64,000 bases of DNA from Dactylis glomerata (GCA_007115705.1 QXEO01000464.1:8300317-8364316); one strand, 5' to 3'; shown: positions 10,436-23,047, counted from the stretch's first letter. Numbers and translations: made by a program. The notes: a model not told the origin generated them from the letters alone.

Positions 10436-12200
10436 TATTGGAATTATGCCCTAGAGGCAATAATAAAGATGTTATTATTATAATTCTTGTTCATGATAAT
10501 GTTTATATTCCATGCTAGAATTGTATTAAGCAGAAACTTTAATACTTGTGTGGTTTATGAACAACACCGTGTCCCTAGTACGCCTCTATGGACTAGCTCA
10601 TTGATTAATGATGGTTAAGGTTTCCTAACCATAGACATGAGTTGTCAATTAATAATGAGATCATGTCATTAGAAGAATGATGTGATGGAGAGACCCAAAT
10701 AAAGCACAGCAATTAGATCGTGTCATTGTGTTCATCTTTGTGAAGCTTTTTTCTATGTCATGTATTGTGTTCCTTAGACCATGAGATAATGCAACTCCCT
10801 AGTATCGGAAGAGAGCTTTGAGGTCATCAAACGTCATCCTATGAGAGGGTGATCATAAAGGTGTCTCTCAGGTAATCGGAAAGTACTTGTTGGGTTGTAT
10901 GTATCGAGATGGAATTTGTCCCTCCTGAGTTGGAGAGATATACTTCGGGCCCACTCGGTAATCGATATCAACACCGCTTGCAAGCACGTGGTTAAGGAGT
11001 TAATCACAAAGTGATACAGATTACGGAACGAGTAAAGTACTTGCTGTGAACGAGATTGAACTAGGTATTCCGATACCGACGATCGAATCTCGGGCAAGTA
11101 AAATATCACGAGACGAAGGGAATACAAGTACGAGATTGATTGAATCCTGACATCGTGGTTCATCCGGTATGATCATCGTTGAGTGCGTGGGAGTCAATAT
11201 GGATTTCCAGATCCCGCTATTGATTATTGATGGAGATCATGTCCGCGCATTCTCGAACCGTAGGGTCACACACTTAACGCATATTAACGCTAGGGTATTT
11301 TTGGGATATATGTGAAAGCATTTCAAAGAGTTACGGAATTATTCCGGATGGAAAATATTAGTATTTATTAATTATATGAATTAATAGATATTAAGCAGTA
11401 TTTATTTAGAAGAAATAAATAAAGAAAAAAAGGAAAAAAAAGGCAGCGCAGCGCGGCGGCCAGGGAGTCCTGGCTCGCTCGCTTGAAACAATAGCGAGGC
11501 AGCCAGGCTCTGCCTGGTGCGCTCGCCCATGTGGCAGCCCGGGTGGGCCTTTGGCTCTTGGTCGGTTGGGCCATTGGCCACTAGGCCGGCCGCACGCTAT
11601 GTCTCGGACCGGCTGCACGGGGCCTAGCGAGCCAGCGCAGAAACGCCCAAGATTGATACGATCGATCAACCTGGCGTGCACGGAACCTCGATCCGATCGA
11701 CGTCTACGTGACCTAGTTGCTCAGCCGGCTATAAAAGGCACTGGTGCGCCGCCGTTTTTAGGTACGACCAAAAATTGCGCGGAGCCGCTGCCCGGCTTCT
11801 GAAGCCTCCTTTCTCCGTTCTTCTTCCACCACGCAAACAGGCGAAGCCCTGTCGGTGCATACTCTCCACCATAGACACCACACCGTCGTGTTGTCGATCC
11901 CATCTACCACTCCACCATATCTCGCTGGACTGGGAAGGCGGAGTCGTTGGTGCGCTATACGTGTGCATCTCTCGGAGGCGTCGCCACTTGCGGCGTTGGA
12001 TTGGATCGGATCGTGAGGAGGAGACGGCTAGTACGACTACATCATCCATGTTCTGTTGAACGTTTCCGCTGTGTGATTTCTTCAAGGGTATGAAGATCTC
12101 ATCTATCTCTCTTGTTGATTATATCTCCTAGATTAGATCTTGGCTTTCTTGTTCGCATCCGTAGGAATTTTTTTGATTTACTATGTTGCGAAACCCTTCA
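10436..12200 (+). repeat. BARE-like 3' LTR
   Basis: 1765 bp, nearly identical in layout to the 5' LTR. It starts TATTGG rather than TGTTGG (a terminal G-to-A change) and ends '...gcgaaacccttca' at 12200 before the target duplicate ctatg. The TATA box is at about 11730-11738. Confidence 0.92.
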
Positions 12201-13515
12201 CTATGCACTCCCTCGTAACTCTCAGGACCGCTGGTTTTACCGAAAGGAGCAAGAGCTCATCATGCAGGAATTTTATGCCTCTCTCAAGAAGTGGCCCGTG
12301 TTTCCCCCGGTAGTGCTTGACTTTGCTCACTTTGAGATGCACCGTGCATACTTTGAGGAGCCTGTTTGGATCACACATAAGCCTGTTTGAATATTCAAGA
12401 GCACTACAACATCACCTTGGTCCAACAATTCTTTGCTACTCTAGTGTTTGGTGATCAGGATGAGTTACCCATGACTTGGATGACCGGAGAAGATGTTTGC
12501 CACTCCAACTTTATTGACTTTGCCGCTCTCTTGGGGTATGAGTTCCGAGGTGCCACCTCTCCTTGTGGGGCTAGGATGCATGTTGATGGAAAGTACTATG
12601 AGAAGAAGAAGCTTGCTCCGCTCTACACCGGCACCAATAAGAAGGTGGTCATTGGGAACACTCTTGGGCTCCCTAACTGAGCCAACACTTTGCTTTCGCA
12701 TGTTCCGGGCCTCCATTGCCCCCTAAGCTAGAAACTTGGATGCTATTCAGGGTGGTTTGGTCAACCTCATGGTTTATGCTCACCATGTCTTTTGCCAAGG
12801 ACTGGATGCCTCTCCGGAGCCTCTTGATGTGATGGATTACATTTACAAGGAGATGTATGAGTGCATTGTCAACAAGAAGACCCCCATGTATGCAACTTAC
12901 ATTATGAAGCTCATCATTGCTCAACAAACCAACAACCCTTTTCTCAAGGTAAACCTCGTGCAACACAAGGTTGTGAAGCTCCAAAGGAAGAATCCAACCG
13001 GTCACTCTACCGTGTCGTTTGCTCCTATGAGAGGTGTAGAAGAAGAGATTGAAGAGGTTGAAGCAGGAGTTTCAACAAGAAAGGGCCCAAGGATGAAGCA
13101 TGCTAGCAATGCATTTTCAGGCTCCAAGGAAGAGGTTGCTCAAGAATATAAGAGGCTCAATTGGTTCCAAAGGAATGTGCTTTGCATGAATGTGGACATT
13201 CGCCACAAGCAATATGATAGCTATGTTGCCCACAAGCACATCAATGACAATCAACAAGCTCTCTACAAGGCATTCCGGGCCACTCGTCCGGGCTATGTGC
13301 AGTCTCCTCCATCCACTGTGTCATTCGGTACCTACTCTTATGGCATGTGGATCAAGGGCTTTGCGGATTAGCAAGCCATGGATGAAGTCACCTCCCACCT
13401 CACCGAACCATCTAGTGTGGCTGAAGGAAAGAAGCCAATGGGTGATGAAGACGAAGATGAGGACTTCATTGTGGATTCTTCCAATGATGACGATGATGAT
13501 GACAGTGCTGAGTGA
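12201..13515 (+). pseudogene. Sirevirus extra (env-like) ORF, 3' part
   Basis: Continues the ORF interrupted at 3705, in frame across the duplicated ctatg. Recognisable blocks are DRWFYRKEQELIMQEFYAS and PPVVLDFAHFEMHRAYFEEP (about 12230-12360), then a TGA at 12388-12390. A second frame (12387-12680) has MTWMTGEDVCHSNFIDFAAL and a Lys-rich YYEKKKLAPLY stretch, and a third (12736-13371) has VYAHHVFCQGLDASPEP. The ORF closes after a TAG (13369-13371), followed in frame by an Asp/Glu-rich tail ending TGA at 13513-13515. It thus has at least one frameshift and two stops. The family is widespread in grass transposons. I know of no demonstrated function, and I see no membrane span or signal peptide supporting a true envelope role. 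Confidence 0.65.
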
Positions 13516-14041
13516 TCCCTTGGTAGCGTAGCATCGCTTTTTTCCCTTTTTGGTGTCTTGATGCCAAAGGGGGAGGAGTATTTCTATTAGGTTCTACGGG
13601 GATTTTGCTAGGGATTTGTGTTTGCATGGTCGATACACAACTTTTCTTTGCTTGCTTTCATGCTTGTGTCCCATTTATCTTAGTTGTTGAACTTTAATTG
13701 TGTGTGGGCTTATGGACATCTATATGATTGTGAGACTTGGTTATCTATTGTATCAGTAAAGACTACGTGGTGGTAAAGTTTCTATCTCCTTGCTAGTCTT
13801 TATTTTCATTCCTTGGTCTCTATCTTGTGCATGATTAATTGTTGTATCTACATTCTTCCTTGCACATGTTATAATTGTAGAATATATAGGGGGAGTGATG
13901 ATCCTTACTTGTGAGAATTTGTATTCAAATGCAAACTCTAAATATGCATACAAGTAGGGGGAGTGTTGTCTATACATTTGTGATGGTTTTATTATCTTTG
14001 CGAATCCATATGTTGTCATCAAACACCAAAAAGGGGGAGAC
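13516..14041 (+). other. Reiterated polypurine tracts before the 3' LTR
   Basis: Four G-rich purine tracts occur in one 0.5-kb stretch: aaagggggaggag (about 13566), tagggggagtg (13888-13898), tagggggagtg (13955-13965) and aaaaagggggaga (14028-14040). The last directly abuts the LTR start at 14042 and would be the functional plus-strand primer. Multiple PPT copies are a described Sirevirus signature. Confidence 0.75.
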
Positions 14042-15880
14042 TGAAAGAGCATTTCCCTATGAATTATGTTTTGATGTTTGTTAACAACATTTGGCAGATT
14101 AACCATCCTTCTAAGTTTTGTAGACAATCAAGGTTGATCCGGTGTCTCGTTGGTGCCCCACAAAAAGGTGAAAAGATCGGAGCGTGAAGACTAGTTTTTG
14201 CATTTCTTCTTATAGGACTCCGTACTATCAAGAGGGGCACTCCGCGGATGGTGTGGGTGAATTCTACCTTTGCACAAAACCATATGCACCCACTAGCCAT
14301 CCCATTTGAGTATTGGTGGAGAGAACTCCACCTTCTTGATGTTGCTGTATTTTCCAGGGCGGAGACTCTGGCCCCTAAAGCACAGAGACTCTGGCCTAGA
14401 AATGAGACTTGGGCGCCGACATTCTGCTAGCCAGCAAAGTCCGGCTCAGTAGTCGAGCCAGAATCTAGTCGGAGACTTTTGTCTGTGGCTGGAGATTTCG
14501 GCCTGACCTAGCTGAAGCCAGAGACTCCGGCCTCCCATGGTTGGAGACTCCGGTGCCAGACTTTCTGGCTAGCTAGAGTTTGGTCGATGTCCATGTCTGA
14601 TATTAGTCCGAAGACTGGCCATAGACTTTGGTCTCTGGCTGGAGACTCTGGTGCTGGTATGGCTTAGGGCAGAGACTCTAGCTCCTCCAGGCCGGAGACT
14701 CCGATCCTAGTCGAACAGCAAGGGCTAGAAATTGTGGAGCACTATAAATAGTCTTCTTCTACCTCAAGAAGAGGCTGCAGCTTCCACTCTCTCTCTCTCC
14801 TCCATTACTATCTAGATTAAATGCTCTAGATCTCCCTGTCTAGCAACTAGAACTTGAAGCCCTTTAGGCATTCGAAGGAGCAGACCTAGATCTACACTTC
14901 ACCGAAGGCCTTGTTCGGCGGAGGTGTCTTTGATAGGGTTTGTTGTGGTATATCCCTGGCTAGGGTAATCCACCCCAAATCATAAATTGGATGTTCAGCA
15001 TGCAGGTCTTGTGTGGGCTCACCCCCCCCCCCCCGACCCTGAAGAAACATGTGGGTTGGCGTCAGGTCTGGGAGGAACGGAAACGCTTGCTCCCCCTCAC
15101 GTTTTTGTCTGCTGGCGGTGCACACGAGTGATCTCTACCTTCCCTCGGGACAACCTCTATCTTTCCTCGTGGCTGCACGGAACAACGTGGGTTAGGGCCA
15201 GAGATTAATTAGGAAGGGGATTTAGATGAGAGAAGTGGATTGGGTGAAGGAGGTGATTTCACCCAAAACCCGAGAGTCAATACACACCAAAACACAGGAA
15301 AACTCCTCTACCAAACAAGGCCGAAGGGATTTGCATTCCCCACCCATTTTGTGAGTTGCTTGTTACTCTTGGGTTCCTCGAAACCCTAGTCGGAAGAAGC
15401 CGCCCCTCAAGCTCAATCTTTGTGTGTAACAGCTTGGTGGGCTTATTGGGAGCATCCAATTGAGTTGTGGAGCTCGCCCCAATACTTTTGGTAAAGGTCT
15501 CGTGCCGCCTTCAAGGGCATCGCTTAGTGGGGCGTGAACTCGCCTTTGTGGCTTGTTCACCGGAGAAATAGGGTGAGCCTTGGCGTTGGTGTCCTTCGTG
15601 GTACCACACCCATCCAACATAGACGTACTTCCCGTAACAAGGAAGGAACTATAGGAATACATCCTTGTGTCTTCGTGTCTCCATTGCGGTTACCTCTATC
15701 CTTTACTTGTACCTTTACTTATCTTGTTATTGCTAGCTTGCTTATAACATTAGGTAAATTCACTTAGTAGCACATCTAGAGAATTTACCTTTCTTATCTA
15801 GCCATAAATTGAAAAAGAACTAAAAATTGGGTAGCTCTTATTCACCCCCTCCCCCTCTAGTCGCTCAGACAATCCTTTCA
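14042..15880 (+). repeat. Sirevirus-like 3' LTR
   Basis: 1839 bp. It starts TGAAAGAGCATTTCCC just after a PPT and ends 'ctctagtcgctcagacaatcctttca', a common ending of Sirevirus LTRs. From 14358 to 14705 it carries at least seven intact or degenerate copies of the CCGGAGACTCCGG palindrome. A TATA box 'ctataaatag' is at about 14740-14749. A C-run lies at about 15011-15024. Confidence 0.78.
14739..14750 (+). promoter_or_regulatory. TATA box of the Sirevirus LTR
   Basis: 'actataaatagtc' lies about 35 bp downstream of the palindrome cluster in the LTR, a sensible core promoter position with the repeats acting as upstream elements. Confidence 0.6.
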
Positions 15881-17650
15881 CTAGTGATTACCCTTTTATC
15901 TGATTTCTATGCGAAAGCAAATTAGTGAGCTTGAAATTGGTATATATCCTTCTATTAAAGGATTGGTTTATTGACAAACTTTTTAGGTTGTTCATAATTT
16001 GTTAATGACATGAAAATGTTTATGGAGCTATTCCAAGGTCATTAATAGTTTCTTAAGTATTTACTTTGAATTACCTGAGGTTACTTCATACCTCACACAA
16101 GAAAGGTTTTACTCATCTGAAATACAATCAAGGTTCCTATTAGTTCAGAGAGTCTAGATGATCTTAGAAGAATTGTTGCTTGGATACACTCCTTGGATTG
16201 GAGATGGTGCAAGATAAGTATTACTTATGATCACTAGGTGATGCATAAATTAGATTTGAAACTGTAGAACAAGGTTTCAATGGATGAATGAAAAGAATAT
16301 GATTGATAGAATGATATTACAATCATCAAGAAAATAGTGTTCTCCTCTAAGATGGGATCCATGTGATAAAGGCTCTATCGACTAAATAGGATTCTAGGGT
16401 TTTAGGCTTGTGATATCCTCCACCTACAACCAAGTGCTTGGCTTAATGAAACTTGTACAGATATCAAGGTTTGAGAATAAGGTTTGTATTGACTTACTTT
16501 GGATTAGACAAGCTTCGGTGATTTAAGTTTAAGAAATACTATGATGATCATGGTAGATTAGATATTGGATCCTACAGTAATGTGTTAACTTATTAATTCC
16601 ACCTCACATTCATCTCTTTTAGTTGTTGTAAATATCTCTACCCAAAACAAGGTTTTGAACAAAGGTCATATTGGAGTTTATCGCGCTTCAGTTGATGAGC
16701 TACTTCAATTCCGTCAACTCAAGAGAAACTTCAAACACTGTGATAAGTTTTATTTAAAAGCGTGAAATTTTTCCAGATTTTCTATGCATGAATGCAATAT
16801 ATACATCTATTTCCTCTCTATTTCTAGTCTCAAATCCTGGAATAGTTACAAAGGTCGTGTGCTCCATCGTGTAGACGTCCACGGAGCCGCCGCCGTAGTC
16901 GCTATGTTGCTCGACGACCAACCGAGAGTGGCCGGAATGTGGCGGTGCTCTTCGAGCTACTGTATCGCAACGAGCACGTTACAATTTTGAGTATCTTTCA
17001 ACGATAAGGAAGTTGCAAAGCGGGCTTTAATAAGTGCGAGTATTACGGGGTGTGTTCTCAGCCTGTATCTATTCATTCAAAGAACGTTCATTAATTAGAC
17101 TTTCTGTTAAATAGATATAGAGTATCGGCTCCATATTATTTTGGTACCGGTTCCACACTATTGTGGTACCATGATACCGTTTAGTATTGTCGGTATGATA
17201 CCATTTATTTTATCATCGTCAGATCATAATGGATAAATAGTTACTAAAAATACTAATTACTGTAAAACTTGTATTTATCTTTTAATCGTGACTTTGAGAT
17301 AGCCTACACAATGTCAGGATGATGTGAGAATGTCTCGATGGAAAATTTGGATCCGAATTTTTTATTGGTGTATCCGGCATGGTGCTGGAGTAGCGTCGTG
17401 CAGATACCGGCATCTATTCAGGAGAATTTGATAAAACTTGACTGAATTTGGAATAGCTTGGTACGGTTGCAACAATATTTTTTTTAGTGAATTTAGAATA
17501 GTTTGATAAAATCCGACCAGTCAGCTGCAACACCATTAAAAATGGGTTCCAATGTGTTTGTCCGAGGAAAAAGAATCAAATATGGTAAAAGCTGCCACAA
17601 AATCACAGGTAAATATTGTATAAGGAGCATATACTAATAACAACTAGTCT
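15881..17650. other. Unassigned intergenic sequence
   Basis: No coding frame with recognisable motifs. AT-rich, with a short GC-rich island (16860-16990) that looks gene-derived but matches nothing I recognise. A few 'ggtacc' and 'gatacc' repeats occur at 17140-17210. The last 30 bp ('ataaggagcatatactaata', 17619-17638) recur just after the next Helitron. Confidence 0.4.
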
Positions 17651-19179
17651 TCTCTACTAATAAAATGGCCAAGGACCGTGGTACGTCGCACAATTTTGCA
17701 AACAACACTCTAGGAATTCCGGAAACCAACGTGCAGTCACAATATCACACTTTTTCATCTACCCCCTTAACCACATCTATGTGAGGCACGCAGAGGAGCG
17801 GCCTCGCCTGAGCCCTATCTAGAGACGGCGGCGGCCCAGCAACATGGATCGGCGAGGGGAAGGGGCTTCGCATGGGTCGTCCGGGGATGGCACCAGCAGG
17901 CCAGTAGCGAACCAGCTCCGCGGATCGGCGGCGGAGGCGACGAGAATAGGAGCTGGACGGCTACCTACGTTACCGTCTGGCTCTAGGCGACGTTGGAGGC
18001 AGGTGGTGCCTGAGCAGGTGCGTGCGGGTGGATTTCCTTCGGTGGTGTTGGAGGCAATGCCGTAGTGTGTTGTACTACTGTTTCCTTGCGCTCAACACCT
18101 ATGGTCCGATTTGTTCTGAAAATGTGCAGCGTGCAGTGATACTTGTTTTAGGATTTCTTCGACCTGTGGTTAATTGTGAGCAGAGATATTCTACAAGGGA
18201 TGCAGCGTAGAGAGACTGAGACTAGGACCAGAGTCCAGAGTGATTCTGAATGCTTCCGTTGAGTATGTTCTGCTTAAAAGCAGATTCAGTAGAGTCACCA
18301 ATCACGCCATGTGCAGATCCGCAACAAAAAAATCTCTCATAATATTTTATTGACTTTGTTGGTAATTATTACTTGTTGAATTGCCTTGATTATGTCGTAA
18401 ACTAGAGTTTCAGATTATGATTTTCATAGTTATACCATTAGGAAGATGATAGATATGTTATGATGCTTCAGTAATCAATTGTACATTAAGTAGGTTATCT
18501 AAATTTCAAGAATGTTCATGACTCTCATAATATTGTGATTAATCATGTAGCTCATATTGGTGTTTGCTTTGGACGTGTGCCCACACAGCCGAGTGGACTA
18601 ATGAAAAATTATGTATGCACTGTTAACCCTTGGTTGCCACTATCTTCAGGAACATAAGTTCATACCTTCTGTATGAGTTAACTATTTTTAATTTCTTTCT
18701 AACCACTTTTTTCCTCAAATACTAAAAATCAGAATCATATTTTATAAATTTATTTGATCTACACAAATGTTGCCATATCATATTGCACAATAAAAAAATC
18801 ACATGTTCAAGAGTAACTCATGTATAGGTATATGACTACATGGAGAGCATCTGCTAAAACTGCTAAAAGTGGTAAACCTAAGATGCTTTGAATGGTATAA
18901 AATATCATTAACCTTTTCAGTTTATAAACACTTGTTGATTTTATTTGCATCCGTTGCAACACACGGACACTTCACTAATCGCTACTGTTTCTATAAATTG
19001 ACAAAATACCAGTGGTATATAATGTTGAGTATTTGAAAGCTATAATTTATCAACATATAGTATGTGGTATTTGAACACTATAAATGGAAAACTATAAGTC
19101 GGACGAGTTTGCATAACTCAATAAAGCCAATCATTCTCCATGTTTTATCTCCCGTGGCAACGCACGGGCACTCATCTAG
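17651..19179 (+). mobile_element. Helitron-like element 1 (non-autonomous)
   Basis: The 3' end is diagnostic: a hairpin CCCGTG-gcaacg-CACGGG (19151-19168), 7 bases, then CTAG at 19176-19179 followed by host T. The 5' end TCTCTACTAATAAAA (from 17651) matches the 5' ends of the two neighbours. The base before the start is T rather than the expected A, so the start may be a few bases earlier (TC at 17648). No Rep/helicase is present. It contains a GC-rich ORF-like island (17844-18065), possibly a captured gene piece. Confidence 0.7.
17844..18210 (+). other. GC-rich island inside Helitron 1
   Basis: A short open frame (MDRRGEGASHGSSGDGTSRP) and an overlapping frame after it are Arg/Gly-rich with no domain I recognise. 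Helitrons often carry exon fragments of host genes, and this island is the only candidate in the element. Low confidence that it is coding. Confidence 0.25.
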
Positions 19180-19345
19180 TTTTCAATAAGGAGCATATAT
19201 TAATATCAAGAAGATATAATTTACACCTAGCCTATGCAACAACGCAGTGTCCTAGTGACAATACGGATGCACAAAGTAAAAAATAATAATTATAAAAAAA
19301 TAAAAGTCTCTATCAATTCCTTATAACAGTAGTACTAACATGGAA

Positions 19346-21981
19346 TCTCTACTAATAATATTGCTACAGGTATGGTCCGTGGCTCACAAGTACGCTTTTA
19401 ATCCACCAAAAGTACGCTTTCAATCCACCCTCCGTCCAGCACATTATCCCGCACATCACGTCCTTCCAATTTTACTCCAACACGGTCGCAGAGAGTCCGG
19501 CTCGAAGACAATGGAGCTTGTCCTCAAATAACTAACCAGCCTATTTTCTTCTCCCAACCTGGTCCTGTGGAGCCGCGTAGCACTTGCGTCCCGCGTAGGG
19601 CTGCTCAAGGCTGGGCCATGGGATGCGCACTGCCGCTGGCGAGGACCTCCAAGAGCACGTCGAGTAGCTCGAGTTTTGTTCTGCTCCAGAAACAACACAG
19701 GTCATTAAGATTGAGTCCCGCGCGAGAAGCTCTCTGCCTCCCCTCGATCACCGCGGCCGATAAATCGGAGGTCCACAGGGGGGACGCCTGGCGCAGCCAC
19801 TGGCCCGGCCGGTGTCCCATTGATCCCCGGGGTGGATGTGCCGGCGATGAGTCCTCCACGGTGAAGCTCCCGCTCCCGGCATTTACCCAAATTCGCACAT
19901 TGAAGAAGGATGAAGATCAAAAGGTGGTTCATGCCCGCCCCTCTGAACCTCCCGAGTTTGCATCCGCGGGCGGTCGGGCACCCTCCGCGCAGAGCCACGC
20001 TCCCCGTCCACTTCCGCGTTCTTGGTGACAGGACCTGCATGCTATCCACCGGCCCTTTTCCTGGTTCTCCCGCTGGCACAACACGATGCGCAGCACTGAG
20101 TCGGCGACCGCGTACAACTTCCGCATTGAGGAACCTCCGCTTGGTGTCAGCAAGCCTGGTTAGCTAGCTCCACTACCAGTGCGGCGTCCATGACGGAATA
20201 GCATTGACGGCGTCGTAGATGCATTGTTGTGACCTGAACAAGACAGGGGGCCTCCGCGGATAGAGATGCTAGCATGCTTTTGGTCGGGATTCCTAAAGGA
20301 TGGCACAGTGGGCGACAGAAAACGAGACAGGTCTTTGGCTCGGCGGCTGGTTCTCGTGCATCGTCGTTGTGCGTACTGCTGGCCGGGGCTGCTAGCTGGA
20401 GTGCACTCAAAGATGTGTTTGGGACTTTTTAGTTTGGATCAAAGACAGCTAACTTCACTCACAAGACAGCTAACTTCACTTGTTGTGTGCTTGCAAAATT
20501 GTGTTTTTGAGCAAATCTAGCTTATTTAATTTGTTTAAAACTTCCAGGTTTTAGTTTATGTCCACAAAATTTGATTGGTTTTTGTTGCACCGGTCTAGAA
20601 CTCTCGATTAATCACCGGCTGTTCGCCGTCATCCTGTCATCATCGCGATGTGGAGACAAGGGTACAATACGCGGCTCTTTAGTGTTACCGATTAACTCGC
20701 TACACCTCGACTTCGATCGAGGGCTTTCACCCAAAGGTATACCACGCCGGCCTCGCAAGGACTTGGCGGACTTTGTTTTGTCTTCATCAATAAGTCGTTC
20801 ATTGTCAGGTCACTAATCGACCATTACTCTCAAACTCTGCAGCCACCATCATAAAATCCAGCTCCTCGTAATTCTGCGATTGATTGAGCCGTCTCCGCGG
20901 AGCGCTGACTTAGCCCTAGCCGCGGTCGTCTCACTTGGGAAGGAGGGCTGTTGGTTCCTCTATTTCGAGCGCGGCGCGACCCTCGATCGCCGGCCTCTGG
21001 GGCGGCTAACCGCAGGCAACCAGGCGACGTGATGGTAACGGGACGACTTCACAGTGGAGAGATAATTTGGGAAGAAGATAGATGTGGGACTCTAGCTACG
21101 GGGTTGGTGTAGCCTGGTCTCCCGGCGGCAGAGCTATACTTGGTGAATATCATACCAGTAAGTTGTAGGTAACACAGCAGCATGCTTTCCTTATCCCACG
21201 ATTTAGCTTCCATGTGTACTGGACTGAGTTCAGATCTTGCCATCGGAGTCAAGGGTTGGGGGGGGGGGCATCCGAAGAGGCACGAGCGGTGGCCTGGGAG
21301 CAAAGGCATTGGCAGTCGGGCTACATCACAAGCCGATCTGGGGCTTCATAAACCACGATGCAGTACACATCAGCGAAGAAAATTGCAGTGCCGCTTTCCG
21401 ATGCGAAGCTGTACCACCGGGCCGAATGCGTGACGTGATCGTAGTCTAAGCATCCAGGCCATTAACTGATCAAGATGATGGAGAACAAATGTTCAATGTC
21501 GCTGGTTCTCTTCTTGTTTTTTATACTGAAGAACAAAAATAGTTTTTCTATATTGGACTAATGTCTTCGGAGTACACTGCATGCAAAACAACTCAGCTAC
21601 CTTGATAGCATTAACAAGTACTAAATTAGTAAATATAACTTTACACATCATTTATCCGTGTTTTAATCTTTGATATCAGACCTAACATGTTTCATCATTA
21701 GGATTCTCTTTCATATGTCCAAATCATGCGTTGTTCTGCGTTGGCAAGGTGGCTAAGAAACTGAAGATTTTTTTAAGGAAGTTCTCCAAGTGAATATATA
21801 AAGAGGTAACTTTGCCATCGACACCTCTGCTCAAGGAAAGAATGGAGAAAGGGCGAGTTGAGACTAAGGATACACAGATCGATCGATTTCGCGGTTGACT
21901 ATCTACGCAAAAATGCTTACATAAGATTGAATCATGGCAACATAAAATTATGCCCGTAGCAACGCACGAGTATTCAGCTAG
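19346..21981 (+). mobile_element. Helitron-like element 2 (non-autonomous)
   Basis: Flanked by host A (19345) and T (21982), the Helitron AT target. It starts TCTCTACTAATAATA and ends CAGCTAG at 21981, preceded by the hairpin-like cccgt-agcaacgc-acgag (21953-21970). It carries GC-rich segments (19560-20160, 20850-21440) with short ORFs but no Rep/helicase. These segments may be captured gene pieces, and I cannot name them. A G-run lies at 21258-21268. Confidence 0.72.
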
Positions 21982-23047
21982 TAACTACTAAGAATAGTCT
22001 TCTCTCTACTATAAAATTCCGATCCGGTGGTAGGTACGTCATTTTTTATTCCGATTTTGCCCCTAAAAGTTCGGAGATACTACAGTCCTGCCACCGCCGA
22101 GTAAAACCGAATGATTCGGTAGGTTAAAAAAATTCCGGTGGTAGGCCGCGTTCTTGCGCCGGCGCGCTCCCGACCCGGCACCCCAACACCGGTGCGGCTC
22201 CCTCCGCGATGGAGGGATTCCGGGCAACCGCAGCCCCCGGGCGTTCTACTTCACCTGACGCGCTCTCGAACCAGCACGGTGCTGGTTCGAACCGGTCAAT
22301 AGCAGGGCCGACGCGGCGGCATTGCTCCGGCGAGACACCAGAACGGCGCCGGAGAGCGGGCTTGGATGCGGGAAGAGTTGCGGGGCACTGGGTGCTCACA
22401 AGGAGGACGTAGGTGAGGTCGGGGAAGGCTCGATGCATGTTATCTCCTACTCCTTCCTCCTGAATGTGCTTGTCGGCAGAACCGCACCTGCAGACGGAGC
22501 CGTCCACCCGCGCTCCACTCGGATTGACACCTGCAGCTCCGGCTTGATGTAGGGGAATCTGACCTCGCTGGAGGGGATGGCCAGCTCCACCTCCATCCAG
22601 ATCGAGTCCAGCAGCCCCGGCTCAATTTACGCACGTATACTACGCGCAACGCGCCTGCAAGATGATATCACAGGGAAATTGGGCGTCCTGGTAACCCACT
22701 GCACCCGAAGTAGCATCGCAGTGAATGCTCGATCCCCTGGATTTAGAGAGCCTTTGCCAGAGATTTTGCCAAGATGCAGATCAATTTTTATTTTGACTTG
22801 TGGTATCCTGGTAACCCACTGTACTCTTTTCTCGGCTTATTGTGGTTCTAATCACGAGAAGGAGAGGTCTACAGGTCTGCTTTGTACCATCTAAAATACT
22901 TTCAAAAATAATAAGAACTAATATATGTAACTAGCTTACACCTCTTCTGTTTTGGCAGATATAGCAACACTACGACATGTATTTGTATATCTCATTTAAA
23001 TTTGGGCGCTAGGGATAGCAAAATATTAGATAGTCCACTATGGAGTA

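Larger units (their letters stand above)
3706..12200 (+). mobile_element. Full-length BARE/Angela-like Copia retrotransposon
   Basis: The 8495-bp element is bounded by the direct repeat ctatg (3701-3705 and 12201-12205). LTRs are 3706-5471 and 10436-12200. The 5' LTR starts TGTTGGAATTATGCCCTAGA, the BARE-1/Angela/WIS type. An iMet-tRNA primer site follows the 5' LTR, and a polypurine tract ('aagtgggaga', 10425-10434) precedes the 3' LTR. Domain order gag-protease-integrase-RT-RNase H is Copia. Coding is broken in several places, so the copy is non-autonomous. LTR divergence is roughly 2-3% by eye, including small indels. It inserted into the Sirevirus extra ORF. Confidence 0.93.
808..15880 (+). 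mobile_element. Sirevirus-like Copia remnant with nested insertions
   Basis: Evidence for one old element: Copia RNase H at 808-1041, a downstream extra ORF split at 3705/12201, four polypurine-tract copies (13566-14040), and a terminal LTR at 14042-15880. An extra ORF after pol, several PPT copies before the 3' LTR, and repeated CGG-type palindromes in the LTR are known Sirevirus hallmarks. The 5' LTR, gag and most of pol are not in the window. Two younger insertions with clean 5-bp duplications (1042-2659 and 3706-12200) account for most of the apparent length. The flank after 15880 begins 'ctagt', which cannot be checked as a TSD because the left end is missing. Confidence 0.7.

Noticed and set aside
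22003..22900. GC-rich ORFs as a host gene
   Set aside because: Several short frames on both strands without motifs, inside Helitron borders. At most captured fragments.
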